A DNA stretch of 64,000 bases from Alphaproteobacteria bacterium. Its GTDB lineage: Bacteria; Pseudomonadota; Alphaproteobacteria; Micropepsales; Micropepsaceae. Numbering within the stretch: position 1 is the stretch's first letter; each line of letters opens with the position of its first letter. Of this stretch, positions 1 through 8,597 are shown piece by piece. The notes beneath the pieces are model-generated. The model was not told the DNA's origin. It saw nothing but the letters and a program-made list of their open reading frames with translations, and ran no database searches. Where the stretch lies: positions 1 to 64,000 of the forward strand of contig JAATGP010000025.1 in NCBI GenBank assembly GCA_015654635.1. Reading direction: 5' to 3'. A program made the position numbers and the translations under genes.

Positions 1-100
1 AGGCATTGGCCTCAGCGGCCGAACAGCGCTTCGGATCGGCAGCCGACGCCTGAACCACGAACAGTGCGCCAACGGCTAGAATGGAGATAAGTCGTTTCAT
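1..100 (-). CDS. Possible separate secreted protein, 5' part only (in frame with mutarotase)
   Basis: The ATG at 98-100 is preceded by a good ribosome binding site (GGGAGG, 6 bases before the ATG). It starts a typical signal peptide, MKRLISILAVGALFVVQASA, with a likely cleavage after ASA. Only 33 codons lie in the window, so the mature protein cannot be identified. The puzzle is that this frame is the same as that of the mutarotase and no stop separates them. A signal peptide inside a fusion would be unusual, so I favour an independent translation start that is also reached by read-through. Confidence 0.5.
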   Translation of the reverse strand, partial: MKRLISILAVGALFVVQASAADPKRCSAAEANA

Positions 101-1255
101 ATAAACCTCCCGTACGCAGCGCGTCTTGTCGACGGCAAACCGGTAAACAATGGTGTGATGGTACTCGTGCCCAGGCTCGAGGCGGGCGGAACCGAATTCC
201 GGATGATTGGGCGTATCCGGGAAAAGTTGAGGCTCGATCGCAAAAGCATCGCCTTGGCGATAACTATGACCGGATTTTCCCTCCACCGTGCCGTCGAGGA
301 AGTTGCCGGAATAGAACTGCACGCCAGGCATGGTCGATGAGATTTCCAGAATGCGGCCCGACTTGGGGTCTTCTACTCTTGCGACAAGACGCGGGTTGGC
401 GACAGGCGTGCGATCGATCACCCAGTTGTGGTCGAAGCCTCTACCGAACAGAAGCTGCTGCGAGTGCCCGTCGCGAACATCGCGCCCAATCGGCTTGCCA
501 ATACGGAAATCGAATGGTGTTCCGGTGACGGGGGTGAATTCGCCGGTCGGGATCAGCCCGGCATCGACCGGCGTCGTTTCGGCTCCGGGGATCGTCAGCA
601 CTTGGTCCATGATGCTGCCCGAGCCTTCGCCCGACAGATTCCAATAGGCGTGATTGGTGAGGTTGACGACCGTCGCCTTATCGGTCCTGGCGGTATATTC
701 GACGATAAGCTGGTTGTTCTCGTCGAGCGAATAGACAGCCTTGACGGTCAGCTTGCCGGGATAGCCCTGATCGCCATCCGGACTGATATAAGAGAGCGTG
801 ACGTTAGCCTTGCCGACCGCATCGACGTGCCATAGCACTTTGTCGAAACCGGCGGTGCCACCGTGTAGAGAATTGGCGCCGTCGTTGATCGGTAACTGAT
901 AAGTCTTGCCGTCAAGCACAAAGCGACCGTTGGCGATGCGATTGGCATAACGGCCCACCGTAGCGCCGAAGTACTGCGGAGCCTTCAGGTAGCCGCGCAT
1001 GTCGCCGTAAGCGAGCGTAATGTCCGCCGGCTTGCCGTCACGATCCGGCGTAACCACGGATTGGATCGCGGCACCGTAAGCGATGATCTTCACCGACACA
1101 CCGGCGCTATTCGTCAGCGTTACGGCTTCGACACTGCGTCCATCCGGCAGTTTGCCGAATTCGGCGCGGGTGGCTGCAAGCGCTCCTGCCGCCATTACAC
1201 CGGCAGCACAAATACTACTCAAGAGAACCTTCCTCCACATCATGTGCATCGCCAT
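1..1255 (-). CDS. Secreted aldose 1-epimerase (mutarotase), frame open past the window edge
   Basis: Interconverts the anomers of free aldoses (galactose, arabinose, glucose), so that sugars freed outside the cytoplasm can enter catabolism. From the ATG at 1255 the frame has a hydrophobic leader, then the mutarotase core: NSLHGG with His131, NHAYWN with His202 and AIEPQLFPD with the catalytic Glu341. This is the His/His/Glu set of GalM. The start overlaps the stop of the GH93-like gene (TAATG), so the two are probably translationally coupled. The family normally ends just after a motif like VYRFAVDK, near position 125. Here no stop occurs and the frame continues in phase through the ATG at 100 to the edge of the window. 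Either it is a fusion with a second secreted module, or a stop codon has been lost. Mutarotase identity is firm; the extent is not. Confidence 0.85.
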   Translation of the reverse strand, partial: MAMHMMWRKVLLSSICAAGVMAAGALAATRAEFGKLPDGRSVEAVTLTNSAGVSVKIIAYGAAIQSVVTPDRDGKPADITLAYGDMRGYLKAPQYFGATVGRYANRIANGRFVLDGKTYQLPINDGANSLHGGTAGFDKVLWHVDAVGKANVTLSYISPDGDQGYPGKLTVKAVYSLDENNQLIVEYTARTDKATVVNLTNHAYWNLSGEGSGSIMDQVLTIPGAETTPVDAGLIPTGEFTPVTGTPFDFRIGKPIGRDVRDGHSQQLLFGRGFDHNWVIDRTPVANPRLVARVEDPKSGRILEISSTMPGVQFYSGNFLDGTVEGKSGHSYRQGDAFAIEPQLFPDTPNHPEFGSARLEPGHEYHHTIVYRFAVDKTRCVREVYMKRLISILAVGALFVVQASAADPKRCSAAEANA

Positions 1256-2826
1256 TACTTACCCTCGCCAAGCTCGACGTAGTCGACGTCGGCTGGCTGC
1301 TGTCCCCCCAAGACGGTGATCTTGTTGTACCCGGCCGTCAGCCGAGCGCTGACGGTCATGTCGCTCCAGCCATCCGACACGGGAGCCGCTACTCGCGCCA
1401 TCGTTGCCCCGTTGACGCGCAGCCCCGGCATCGCCGGCTGCAATGTCGCCGCCGTGAAGTGGACGGTGACGGGATATATGCCCGCCTTATCAACGTAGAC
1501 GTCGAAATCGAGCTGGCCGGTTGCGGCCGCTATCCGCACACGCCCACGGGTGGACATCTTGTCGTCGTGAATATAAGCGGCGTCGTGCCGGACGGCATCT
1601 TCCGCTTCGTAGCGGTTGAAGTTGAGCTTAGCCGCCGCGAACAGAATAACGTTCTTGCCAGAATTCATATTGTCGGCGGCGCTCGTCGCGGATGACGACG
1701 ATGTGATATGCAGCATTTGCCCATCGTGTTTCAGCATCACCGCCTGGGTCCAGCCGGCACCCATATTTCCCGTGCGCTTCTGCACGGGCGCCCGTATCTG
1801 CCACCATGGGCCGCGGCCGAGATCCTTGTTCCAGTACAACGCCCGCCCACCTGCGTCGCCGGTACCGCCAGCCCGTTCTGCGCTGACAATCAGAACCCCC
1901 TTGTCACCACCAATCGGCAACCAGACAATCGCCGGACAAGCGGCGGGCCAAGCGCCACCCATCGTCTCGATCGGCCAGCCGCGATCGGCGGGCGAGCCCC
2001 AATCCAGCCCGTCGTGGCTGAATTTGATGTAGACCTGACCGTTATTGTTCGGTCCATCAATGTCTTCATAAGTGTAGGCATAGCGACGGTCAGGGAGGGC
2101 AACGACCGTCGCCATGCCTGGCCGTTCCATCCCACCGGAGACGGCTGAATCTTTGACCTCGGCGCCCCAAGTGGCACCCCCGTCGGTCGAAATTTTGTGT
2201 GCGAGAAGCTGGTTGAAACCCAGTGCCTTGTGCTGTTCGGTCGAATAATACGCAACCAACTGTCCATCATTCAGAACAACAAGGTTCGGCTCCCAGACAC
2301 CGTGATTGTCCTTGGCCTCGGGCCGGCCGCCACCATCGACGATGGTGCCACGATAAGTCCAAGTGCGGCCCAGATCGGTCGAGAAATAGGTCTGCAGGTG
2401 TTCGTCGGCCAGATGCCCATCGCTATCGGTGCAGATCGTATTACCGGAGAGCAGCAGCGTGCCTTTCTTCAGCGAGCCGCTATCGCGCGGCAACTCAATG
2501 AGGTTTGGCTGATAGCGGAACTGGCAGCGCTTGAGATCGTGAAAAGTCTGGTCGCTGACATGACTCACCAAACGCCAACTGCCGCCATCATCCAAGCTCT
2601 CATAGACGGGCATACCGGTCAGGTCTGGTCGCTCGAAGGCGATCAGCACGCGCCCATTAGCATTCTTGCCCGCCTGATGTTCGAGACGCACGAGCGAAAC
2701 ATAGCCCTGACCGTCGGCAAGCTTCGTACCTTCGGAAGTATCGAAACCCGGAACGGCGTCGGCCAAAGCCGGCGTAAGACAGAAAGCGGCAGCGGCCAGA
2801 CAGGATAGACGCATTCTTTCAGACAT
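1255..2826 (-). CDS. Secreted GH93-like beta-propeller glycoside hydrolase with C-terminal CBM
   Basis: 523 residues with an N-terminal signal peptide ending near ALADA. Residues about 25-400 form a sialidase-type propeller with four Asp-box repeats, e.g. STDGGATW, STDLGRTW and LDDGGSW. Residues about 405-520 (starting at YEAEDA, ending DVDYVEL) look like a CBM6/CBM35 carbohydrate-binding domain. The general architecture and the opening GYVSLVRL fit GH93 exo-arabinanases better than GH33 sialidases, whose FRIP motif I do not see. The gene lies downstream of a TonB receptor and directly upstream of a mutarotase, which suits release of arabinose or arabinobiose from plant arabinan followed by anomer conversion. 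The family assignment is moderately sure; the substrate is inferred. Confidence 0.7.
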   Translation of the reverse strand: MSERMRLSCLAAAAFCLTPALADAVPGFDTSEGTKLADGQGYVSLVRLEHQAGKNANGRVLIAFERPDLTGMPVYESLDDGGSWRLVSHVSDQTFHDLKRCQFRYQPNLIELPRDSGSLKKGTLLLSGNTICTDSDGHLADEHLQTYFSTDLGRTWTYRGTIVDGGGRPEAKDNHGVWEPNLVVLNDGQLVAYYSTEQHKALGFNQLLAHKISTDGGATWGAEVKDSAVSGGMERPGMATVVALPDRRYAYTYEDIDGPNNNGQVYIKFSHDGLDWGSPADRGWPIETMGGAWPAACPAIVWLPIGGDKGVLIVSAERAGGTGDAGGRALYWNKDLGRGPWWQIRAPVQKRTGNMGAGWTQAVMLKHDGQMLHITSSSSATSAADNMNSGKNVILFAAAKLNFNRYEAEDAVRHDAAYIHDDKMSTRGRVRIAAATGQLDFDVYVDKAGIYPVTVHFTAATLQPAMPGLRVNGATMARVAAPVSDGWSDMTVSARLTAGYNKITVLGGQQPADVDYVELGEGK

Positions 2827-2885
2827 GTATGGAACTCACGATGTTTGATCATGCCGCGTCCGCGGCGTTTACAGGACTGCCGCAA

Positions 2886-2911
2886 CCGGCCTGGCGGGAG
2901 AACCAGACCGG
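2886..2911 (-). other. Intercistronic hairpin between receptor and hydrolase genes
   Basis: On the minus strand CCGGTCTGG pairs with CCAGGCCGG (nine pairs, one of them G-U) around an 8-base loop. It lies just after the TonB receptor stop and about 60 bases before the hydrolase start. No U-tract follows, so it is unlikely to be a full terminator. Hairpins in this position often protect the upstream mRNA or reduce expression of the following gene. Confidence 0.45.
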
Positions 2912-2928
2912 CGCGGAGGCAAGCGACG

Positions 2929-5900
2929 TCAGTTGAAGCGGTAGTGAAGACCCAGCGAGTAGGTCTTGTTTACCGTTCTGATATCGCGCGGGAACAAGAT
3001 TGTGCCGGTGTAGCTGTTATAGTAGGCGCCGAGTAGGTTGGTGGCGTCGAACGAGACCATCACCTGATCCGAGACGTTGTAGTTCACGCCCAAGTCGACG
3101 TAGGTCGTCGGTTTGACGTAGTCGATCGGCGGATAGGCGTTGTTGCCGGGATAGTATCCTTCGATGTACTTCGAACGATATGTCGCGGCCAAGCGCATCG
3201 ACAGGCCATACTTTTCATACATTAGCATGACCGAGGCATTGTTCTTCGACACCTGGGTCAGATCGCCATCGCGTGTAGCGTTACCGTTCTGTCCCGGAAT
3301 CGGCGCATGCGACTGAATCCAGGTGTAGTTGGCCTGGACACCAAGGCCCGACCATGCCCCGGGGAGGAAATCGAAGAACTTCTGAGCGCTGGCTTCCATG
3401 CCCTCGATGTAGCCCTTGCCCGAGCTTTCCGAAGTCGCGATGCGGATGGTGCACTGACCGCTGATGCCACCGGAAGTCGGAATGCCGTTGGCCATGCAAT
3501 AAGCCGTATCGTATAGCCTGGTGTAGGACACAGGAAGGACATAGCCGGATACATCGTGATAGAACCCGGCGACCGATGCCATGCCGCCACCTGGCAGATA
3601 GTATTCAAGTGACACGTCGTAGGCCGTTGATCGGGTCGGCGATAGATCCGCGTTGCCTTGCGAACCCGCGCCTTCGCGGTTGACAGTCGGCGGTGTCGTG
3701 GACAGCGACGGGTTCAACGCCGCAAAGTCGGGACGTGTCATGGTCTTGCCGAACGAAAGGTGCGCCTGCAGATCATCCGATAGATGAACGATGGCGCTGA
3801 TATTCGGCAGGAAGTCCTGGCTGCTCGACGGCGTCGCGAACGGCGTATACTCATTGTATGATGCTACGATCGTGGCACCGGCCGGATAGGTCGTGCCGCC
3901 CAGCACAATTGGCGCACCACTGTCGTTGGTCACGGCCGGGATGTTCGTTATGCTGGTACCGGTGAGGCGGCGGGACGTGTTGACATACCGGAAACCGATC
4001 TGACCATCGATGGGCAGGCCAATGACCTGCGTATGATACTGCGCCTGGGCCCAGACGGCTTCGGTGTTTTCATCGTCACGGAAGCTATTGGCCGGATCAG
4101 CCGTGGGCCCGCTCACGGCCTCACCGTAGTACGTCCGGATATCATCGACGTGATCCATGAGGTAGTTTATCGACGGTCCGATGAAGTTAGCGTCGTTACC
4201 GTCACCACCGTGGAACATCTGGAAGAAGTCGTTACCGAATACCGACGAAGCCTTGACGTTGCCGTTGCCTGCAGGAACGCTGAACCCGACGTCACCGCCA
4301 GCCACAGCCTGGGCATTCGCCTTGCGGTCGGCATAACGAAGCCCACCCTCGACCGAGGTAATGAAGTTGCCCTCTCCAAAGTCGTACTTCGCATGTCCGG
4401 ACCAGGAGACCTGCGTGCCGTGGTTGATGTTGAAGCTCTCATTCAGGCTCTGCAAATAGAACAGATCCTTGTCGGTGGCTGGAATGGACAGATGCCACAC
4501 GCCGTGCCCATTGACGTTGGAGTTCAACGTCACAACTTCATTCGGGATGTTCATGTCGATGATTTCGCGCGTATCGTGGTACGCGGACGTTGTGATCGAA
4601 AACGCCGTATCGACCGACCAGGGGCCGTGATCCACTTTGGCCCCGAGGGTACCGTGCAGGTCATTCTGCGCGAAGTCGTGGGCTTGGGTGCTGGTGGCAG
4701 TATACGGATGACCGCCAGCGCCACCGACCGTCGCCGTTTGAATCATGCAGCCGGAGTCGTATTGCAGCGTGACACAGCCGTCTTTCGCCAGCGTAACGTT
4801 CGAGAGCGGAAGATCGTCGCTGGTGACGGAGAAGAAGTTCACATCGCCAGAACGTTGCGTCCAGCCAGAATAGATCAGGTCAGCATAGAACTCGACGCCG
4901 TCCATCGGGCGAAACTGCAGCGACAGGTTGGCCTCCGGATAGGAGCGGTGACCGAGGGTGGTGACCGAACCCATGAAAGGTACATAGACGGGTTGGCTCA
5001 GACCGGTTAGAGCCGTCGGCTTCGCCAAGTGGGGCGTATCTTCCCACACGATCGGATATTCAAACCAGTCGTAGTTGTCGGTTATGTTCAGAAGAGCACC
5101 GAACTCGCCCGCCGAAGTCTTCCAACGGTCGCTGACCAGAAAATTGCCCTTCGGATTCACCTTATCGATAACGGTGCCATAGGTCCCCGTTACCGAACCG
5201 GCCATCTGGAAGCCGTCGAAGTCGAAGGGACGGTGCGTGCGCACATCGATCAAGCCAGCGATGCCGCCTTCGATCTGATCGGCGGACGCGGTCTTGTAGA
5301 CATTGAGGCCCGCCAGCACTTCCGACGGAAGATTCTGGAACGAATAGGTACGACCGGTCGTGGTGAAAACTTCGTCGCCATTCAACGTGGTGACGACGTT
5401 CGGCAAACCGCGGATATTAACGCCCGTGACCTGGTCATTGTTGCGCGTTACCTGCACGCCCGGAATACGCTGCAAGGCATCGCCGACCGATGCGTCGGGC
5501 AGCTTGCCGACATCTTCCGGCACAATGGCATCGACAACGTTGAGATTGGCGCGCTTGATCTGCTCGGCCGCGTTCAAGCTCGACCGAAGGCCCGTGACGA
5601 CCACGGTTTCAAGCGCCGAACCGGAATCCGGCGCATTGCTGGCAGCCTGGGCGTAGCAAGCCGGTGCACTCAGCGCGCCGACCATTAATGCGAATATGGA
5701 TGCAGTCCGCTTTGCGTCCTGCGATGTTTTTGACATGGCTTTCCCCTCCTCTGTGCAACCTGTTCTCCGCAATGAGATCGTGATGACCCCTTGCGTTGTA
5801 AGGCCGCCGGAAAAGCCCGTTCCTTTGAGCAGGACCTCTAGGGCTTCTGAAACTGAGTACCGACCATTAACGGGATTTGCTCCCGGCACCTGAGCCAGCG

Positions 5901-6090
5901 CGTACGGATAGAGCAACTGGACGTGCGTTTGGCGCGCCAGTTCGGATAAACTCATACCGATGTTGGACTGAGAAATATGGACTTCATATTTCGCATCTTC
6001 CGCATCGGCTGAGACAGCGAAGGCCCAACACCAAGCCGCAATCAAGCAGCTGGCGCCCCACATCGCCGGTCGTATTCTCCCTATCGTCAC
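2929..6090 (-). CDS. TonB-dependent receptor with N-terminal STN signalling module
   Basis: Outer-membrane, TonB-driven importer, probably for oligosaccharides given its neighbours. The frame opens with GTG at 6090 (ATG at 6063 is an alternative) and a signal peptide ending VSADA. An STN domain follows (about residues 40-110), as in receptors that signal to FecR. A second signal-peptide-like stretch starts at Met119 (MSKTSQDAKRTASIFALMVG). Then come a plug domain with LETVVVTGLR near residue 160 and NIRGLPNVVTTLNGDEV, and a large 22-strand barrel ending LGLHYRFN. Length (1053) suits the Caulobacter-type carbohydrate receptors. Upstream sigma and FecR genes fit surface signalling. The two possible starts are discussed as a finding. 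Confidence 0.92.
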   Translation of the reverse strand: MTIGRIRPAMWGASCLIAAWCWAFAVSADAEDAKYEVHISQSNIGMSLSELARQTHVQLLYPYALAQVPGANPVNGRYSVSEALEVLLKGTGFSGGLTTQGVITISLRRTGCTEEGKAMSKTSQDAKRTASIFALMVGALSAPACYAQAASNAPDSGSALETVVVTGLRSSLNAAEQIKRANLNVVDAIVPEDVGKLPDASVGDALQRIPGVQVTRNNDQVTGVNIRGLPNVVTTLNGDEVFTTTGRTYSFQNLPSEVLAGLNVYKTASADQIEGGIAGLIDVRTHRPFDFDGFQMAGSVTGTYGTVIDKVNPKGNFLVSDRWKTSAGEFGALLNITDNYDWFEYPIVWEDTPHLAKPTALTGLSQPVYVPFMGSVTTLGHRSYPEANLSLQFRPMDGVEFYADLIYSGWTQRSGDVNFFSVTSDDLPLSNVTLAKDGCVTLQYDSGCMIQTATVGGAGGHPYTATSTQAHDFAQNDLHGTLGAKVDHGPWSVDTAFSITTSAYHDTREIIDMNIPNEVVTLNSNVNGHGVWHLSIPATDKDLFYLQSLNESFNINHGTQVSWSGHAKYDFGEGNFITSVEGGLRYADRKANAQAVAGGDVGFSVPAGNGNVKASSVFGNDFFQMFHGGDGNDANFIGPSINYLMDHVDDIRTYYGEAVSGPTADPANSFRDDENTEAVWAQAQYHTQVIGLPIDGQIGFRYVNTSRRLTGTSITNIPAVTNDSGAPIVLGGTTYPAGATIVASYNEYTPFATPSSSQDFLPNISAIVHLSDDLQAHLSFGKTMTRPDFAALNPSLSTTPPTVNREGAGSQGNADLSPTRSTAYDVSLEYYLPGGGMASVAGFYHDVSGYVLPVSYTRLYDTAYCMANGIPTSGGISGQCTIRIATSESSGKGYIEGMEASAQKFFDFLPGAWSGLGVQANYTWIQSHAPIPGQNGNATRDGDLTQVSKNNASVMLMYEKYGLSMRLAATYRSKYIEGYYPGNNAYPPIDYVKPTTYVDLGVNYNVSDQVMVSFDATNLLGAYYNSYTGTILFPRDIRTVNKTYSLGLHYRFN
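5743..5750 (-). promoter_or_regulatory. Strong internal Shine-Dalgarno before Met119 of the TonB receptor
   Basis: AGGAGGGG stands six bases before the in-frame ATG at 5736. What follows is a complete signal peptide (ending PACYAQA) and a conventional receptor without STN. By contrast the GTG at 6090 has no clear ribosome binding site. The site suggests that a short, STN-less receptor is made from the same gene. Confidence 0.6.
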
Positions 6091-6368
6091 GTTCTGACTC
6101 GATGGTCGGCAACTCTGCCTTCACACCGGCCTTATGACATTAAGACCGGCGAGACGGCAAAATCCTCCAGTCGTTTTGGCGAAACTTATCAGCAATTGTG
6201 CAGCCGTGGCAGAACGGCTTGAATTTTGCGCGTTCTGTCTTTCTGTAACCACAGACGGAAGTGCAGAAAATAATCGTGAGACAGGCGGACAAAGCGGTGG
6301 CCTCGCGGATCAGCCGTCTGAACGGAAAGCGCTATCAGGGTCACGAAATTCCGGTATGACGGCCTTGC

Positions 6369-7427
6369 TCATCGAACATGCATGGCGCGGCCACGCTCGC
6401 CCTCGACGGCGACAAGCTCCGCATGATGAGTATCACGCCATTGAACTCTGATGCCGAAATTGTCGCTGAGAGCTTCGAGGAACGCCGCGCTCTTGCCGAT
6501 TTCGAAATAGCCACCCACCTGTAGGTCATTTAACTTTGGGTCGACGATTTCCACTTTGATGTTCGTATAGCGGTTATAGTCAGCAACGACCTGGGCCAAC
6601 GGTTCGCCGGCGTAGACCAGCACTCCCTGACGCCACGCCAACCGGCGGTTTATCGCAGCATTGGTAACCTGCGATAGGTGATGGACCTTGTGCGCGAAAA
6701 CGGCATTCTGACCCGCCGCGACAACCGCGAGATGCTTCTCGGTGAATTGTCCGCCATCACCGTTGAGCACTGCCAGCTCGACATTGCCGCGCACCACGGT
6801 CACGTCCACCGCCCGCGCCAGCAGCGTGACGTCAAACGCCGTACCGATATCGCGCACCAAGCCTTGACCGGCAAACACGGCAAACGGGCGCTTGTCGTCA
6901 TGGGCCACCTCGAAATACGCCTCACCGCGCAACAGGTGCACATCGCGGCGCTTATCAGACAGCGCCACCCGAACGGCTGTGTTGGTATTGAGCGTCAGCG
7001 TCGATCCATCCGCCAGTGCGATAGTCTTCTGCGCCCCAACGGCCGTCTGATAGGTCGTCACCACCGGCAGATCGGTGTGCAAAGCCATATAGGTTGGAAA
7101 GGAGGCCACCACGAGCACCACCGCGGCCGCTGCTGCCGCAAGATAGGACAGACGAGCACGACGCCAGAACGTTGGCTTTGACTTGAGCGTGGGCACAGCG
7201 ACGGGGGCCGCAAGGAGGTACAGCGCATCGAGATCGTCCCATAGCCGGAATAGGCGTGCCGCCGCATCGCGGTGATAGGGGCTGCGGTTCTGCCATTCCT
7301 GGAATTTCGCATAGTTTTCGGCGATTGCCTGACCGCCGTCGAAACGTATGACCCATTCCGACGCCTCGGCCTCAACCGCGGCGGTATCCGGAAACGGCAC
7401 CACATTCTTATCCGTGTCACGCATCAC
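6369..7427 (-). CDS. FecR-type anti-sigma factor / iron-sugar surface signalling regulator
   Basis: Inner-membrane protein that relays occupancy of an STN-bearing TonB receptor to the cognate ECF sigma factor. Residues 20-75 are the FecR N-terminal (DUF4880) helices with W-F-W spacing (EWVIRF, FQEWQNRSPYHRDA). A single membrane segment lies near residues 95-115 (YLAAAAAAVVLVV). The FecR domain spans about 130-230 with ADGSTLTLNTNT and LLRGEAYFEVAHD, and a C-terminal STN-like part follows (VVADYNRYTN). Its start overlaps the sigma gene stop by 11 bases. The TonB receptor follows 278 bases downstream on the same strand. Confidence 0.93.
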   Translation of the reverse strand: MMRDTDKNVVPFPDTAAVEAEASEWVIRFDGGQAIAENYAKFQEWQNRSPYHRDAAARLFRLWDDLDALYLLAAPVAVPTLKSKPTFWRRARLSYLAAAAAAVVLVVASFPTYMALHTDLPVVTTYQTAVGAQKTIALADGSTLTLNTNTAVRVALSDKRRDVHLLRGEAYFEVAHDDKRPFAVFAGQGLVRDIGTAFDVTLLARAVDVTVVRGNVELAVLNGDGGQFTEKHLAVVAAGQNAVFAHKVHHLSQVTNAAINRRLAWRQGVLVYAGEPLAQVVADYNRYTNIKVEIVDPKLNDLQVGGYFEIGKSAAFLEALSDNFGIRVQWRDTHHAELVAVEGERGRAMHVR

Positions 7428-8016
7428 GCATCTGCTTTCGGCGTATCAACTCCAGTCGTGCGACTTGGCCCGCCCGTTTGCGGGTTGCGTCTTTGACCTG
7501 CCCAATGCCGTCCAGGCCATGCTGCCGAAGATACTCACTACAGCGCAACAAACCCAGGGCAGCGTGTTTCTCGGCAGTACTGACCGAAATTCCCAGCCTT
7601 TCTGCGATTTCCTTGTACGACAACCCATGAACCTTGCGGAGCAGGAACACCTTGGAGCATTGCGGCGGCAAGCTGGCCATCGCCTCCGCAAGCATGCGTA
7701 TGCGCTGGTGCGCCTCCATCTCGTCGTCGAGTGCTACCTGACCCACATCCTCTATGACCGATGGGTCAGCGAAATCCTCCAGTGGCACAGTTGTCGCATT
7801 TGCGGCTTTGGCGCGCTCGTTCAGCGCCAGATTGCGCGCAACCCGGAATAGAAACGCTTTGGGTGAAGCGATCGGTTGATCGGCTTCTGCCGCATAGGCG
7901 CGCACGAACGCTTCCTGCGCCAGATCCTCCGCGTCCGCCGAATGGGCGGTGAAACGCTGGAGAAACCGCTTCAGAGCAGCCTCGTTTTGAACGTAGGTCT
8001 CCAGAATGCTCGGCAT
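7417..8016 (-). CDS. ECF RNA polymerase sigma factor, FecI-like
   Basis: 199 residues with region 2 near the N-terminus (DAEDLAQEAFVRAYAAE, KAFLFRVARNLALNE) and region 4 near residues 115-165 (LPPQCSKVFLLRKVHGLSYKE, then the helix-turn-helix RLGISVSTAEKHAALGL). It is expected to direct RNA polymerase to the TonB receptor operon and to be held or activated by the overlapping FecR gene product. It is the first gene of the minus-strand glycan uptake unit. The start at 8016 gives the usual ECF length. Confidence 0.93.
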   Translation of the reverse strand: MPSILETYVQNEAALKRFLQRFTAHSADAEDLAQEAFVRAYAAEADQPIASPKAFLFRVARNLALNERAKAANATTVPLEDFADPSVIEDVGQVALDDEMEAHQRIRMLAEAMASLPPQCSKVFLLRKVHGLSYKEIAERLGISVSTAEKHAALGLLRCSEYLRQHGLDGIGQVKDATRKRAGQVARLELIRRKQMRDA

Positions 8017-8330
8017 TCAATACCCACCAGCCCCAATGCCAGTGCGTATTATCATATAATTTGGCAGAATGGAAATGCACCCCTCGCGGGGGCAAACGGC
8101 TTGTAGCCGGGCGTCAAAGTTACCGGCACAAACGCAGGGCGCCGGTGACCCGAAAAGGGTCCGGAGCGCCCCGTTGAGGAACGCGGGTGTGTTTTGAGAT
8201 GGAAATTTTCGCGACCAGTATGCGCCTAGCCCACATGTGCGCTGCGACCGCCCCCGGTTTTGCCAAGATGCTTACGAGCCTCTTGAATCGGCCAGCCGTT
8301 ATGGTGGACATCATGTGGACACCGCGTTTG
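8017..8330 (-). other. Intergenic region upstream of the sigma factor
   Basis: About 310 bases with no convincing gene on either strand. It should carry the promoter of the sigma-FecR unit, but I could not pick out -35/-10 boxes. Short open frames here lack ribosome binding sites and family features. Confidence 0.5.
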
Positions 8331-8358
8331 AAAAACAAGAAGGCCGCTTGCGCGGCCT
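8331..8358 (-). terminator. Rho-independent terminator of tRNA-Gly
   Basis: Read on the minus strand: AGGCCGC, loop GCAA, GCGGCCT, then TCTTGTTTTT. The perfect 7-bp GC stem with GNRA-type loop and U-rich tail lies about 30 bases after the tRNA 3' end. Confidence 0.85.
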
Positions 8359-8389
8359 GTCTGCAAGATCATGATTTTATTAGCCACTT

Positions 8390-8464
8390 TGGAGCGGGCG
8401 AGGCGAATCGAACGCCCGACCCTAACCTTGGCAAGGTTATGCTCTACCCCTGAGCTACGCCCGC
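8390..8464 (-). tRNA. tRNA-Gly (GCC anticodon)
   Basis: The minus strand folds as a cloverleaf. The acceptor stem is GCGGGCG paired with CGCCCGC, the D-arm contains AGCTCAGGGGTAGAGC, and the anticodon arm is TAACC-TTGCCAA-GGTTA with anticodon GCC. The T-arm carries GTTCGATTC, and CCA is encoded (8390-8392). A terminator follows. Confidence 0.97.
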
Positions 8465-8597
8465 AATCCAAGTGGGAGGCGGGTTATGACCTGTCCGCGC
8501 TTCGGTTTCAAGCGGGTTTTGAAAGCGATGTGCATTGGGCCCGTCCCAGCCCGCGCGGCGGAAGGCCGCCCCTGCCCCCCTTTCTGCCCGCCCGCCC

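Noticed and set aside
4033-5010. 325-codon plus-strand frame inside the TonB receptor
   Set aside because: Antisense of the receptor barrel, whose translation is convincing.
8331-8464. tRNA-Gly as an integration site of a mobile element
   Set aside because: No integrase gene and no repeated tRNA 3' end was seen within the window.
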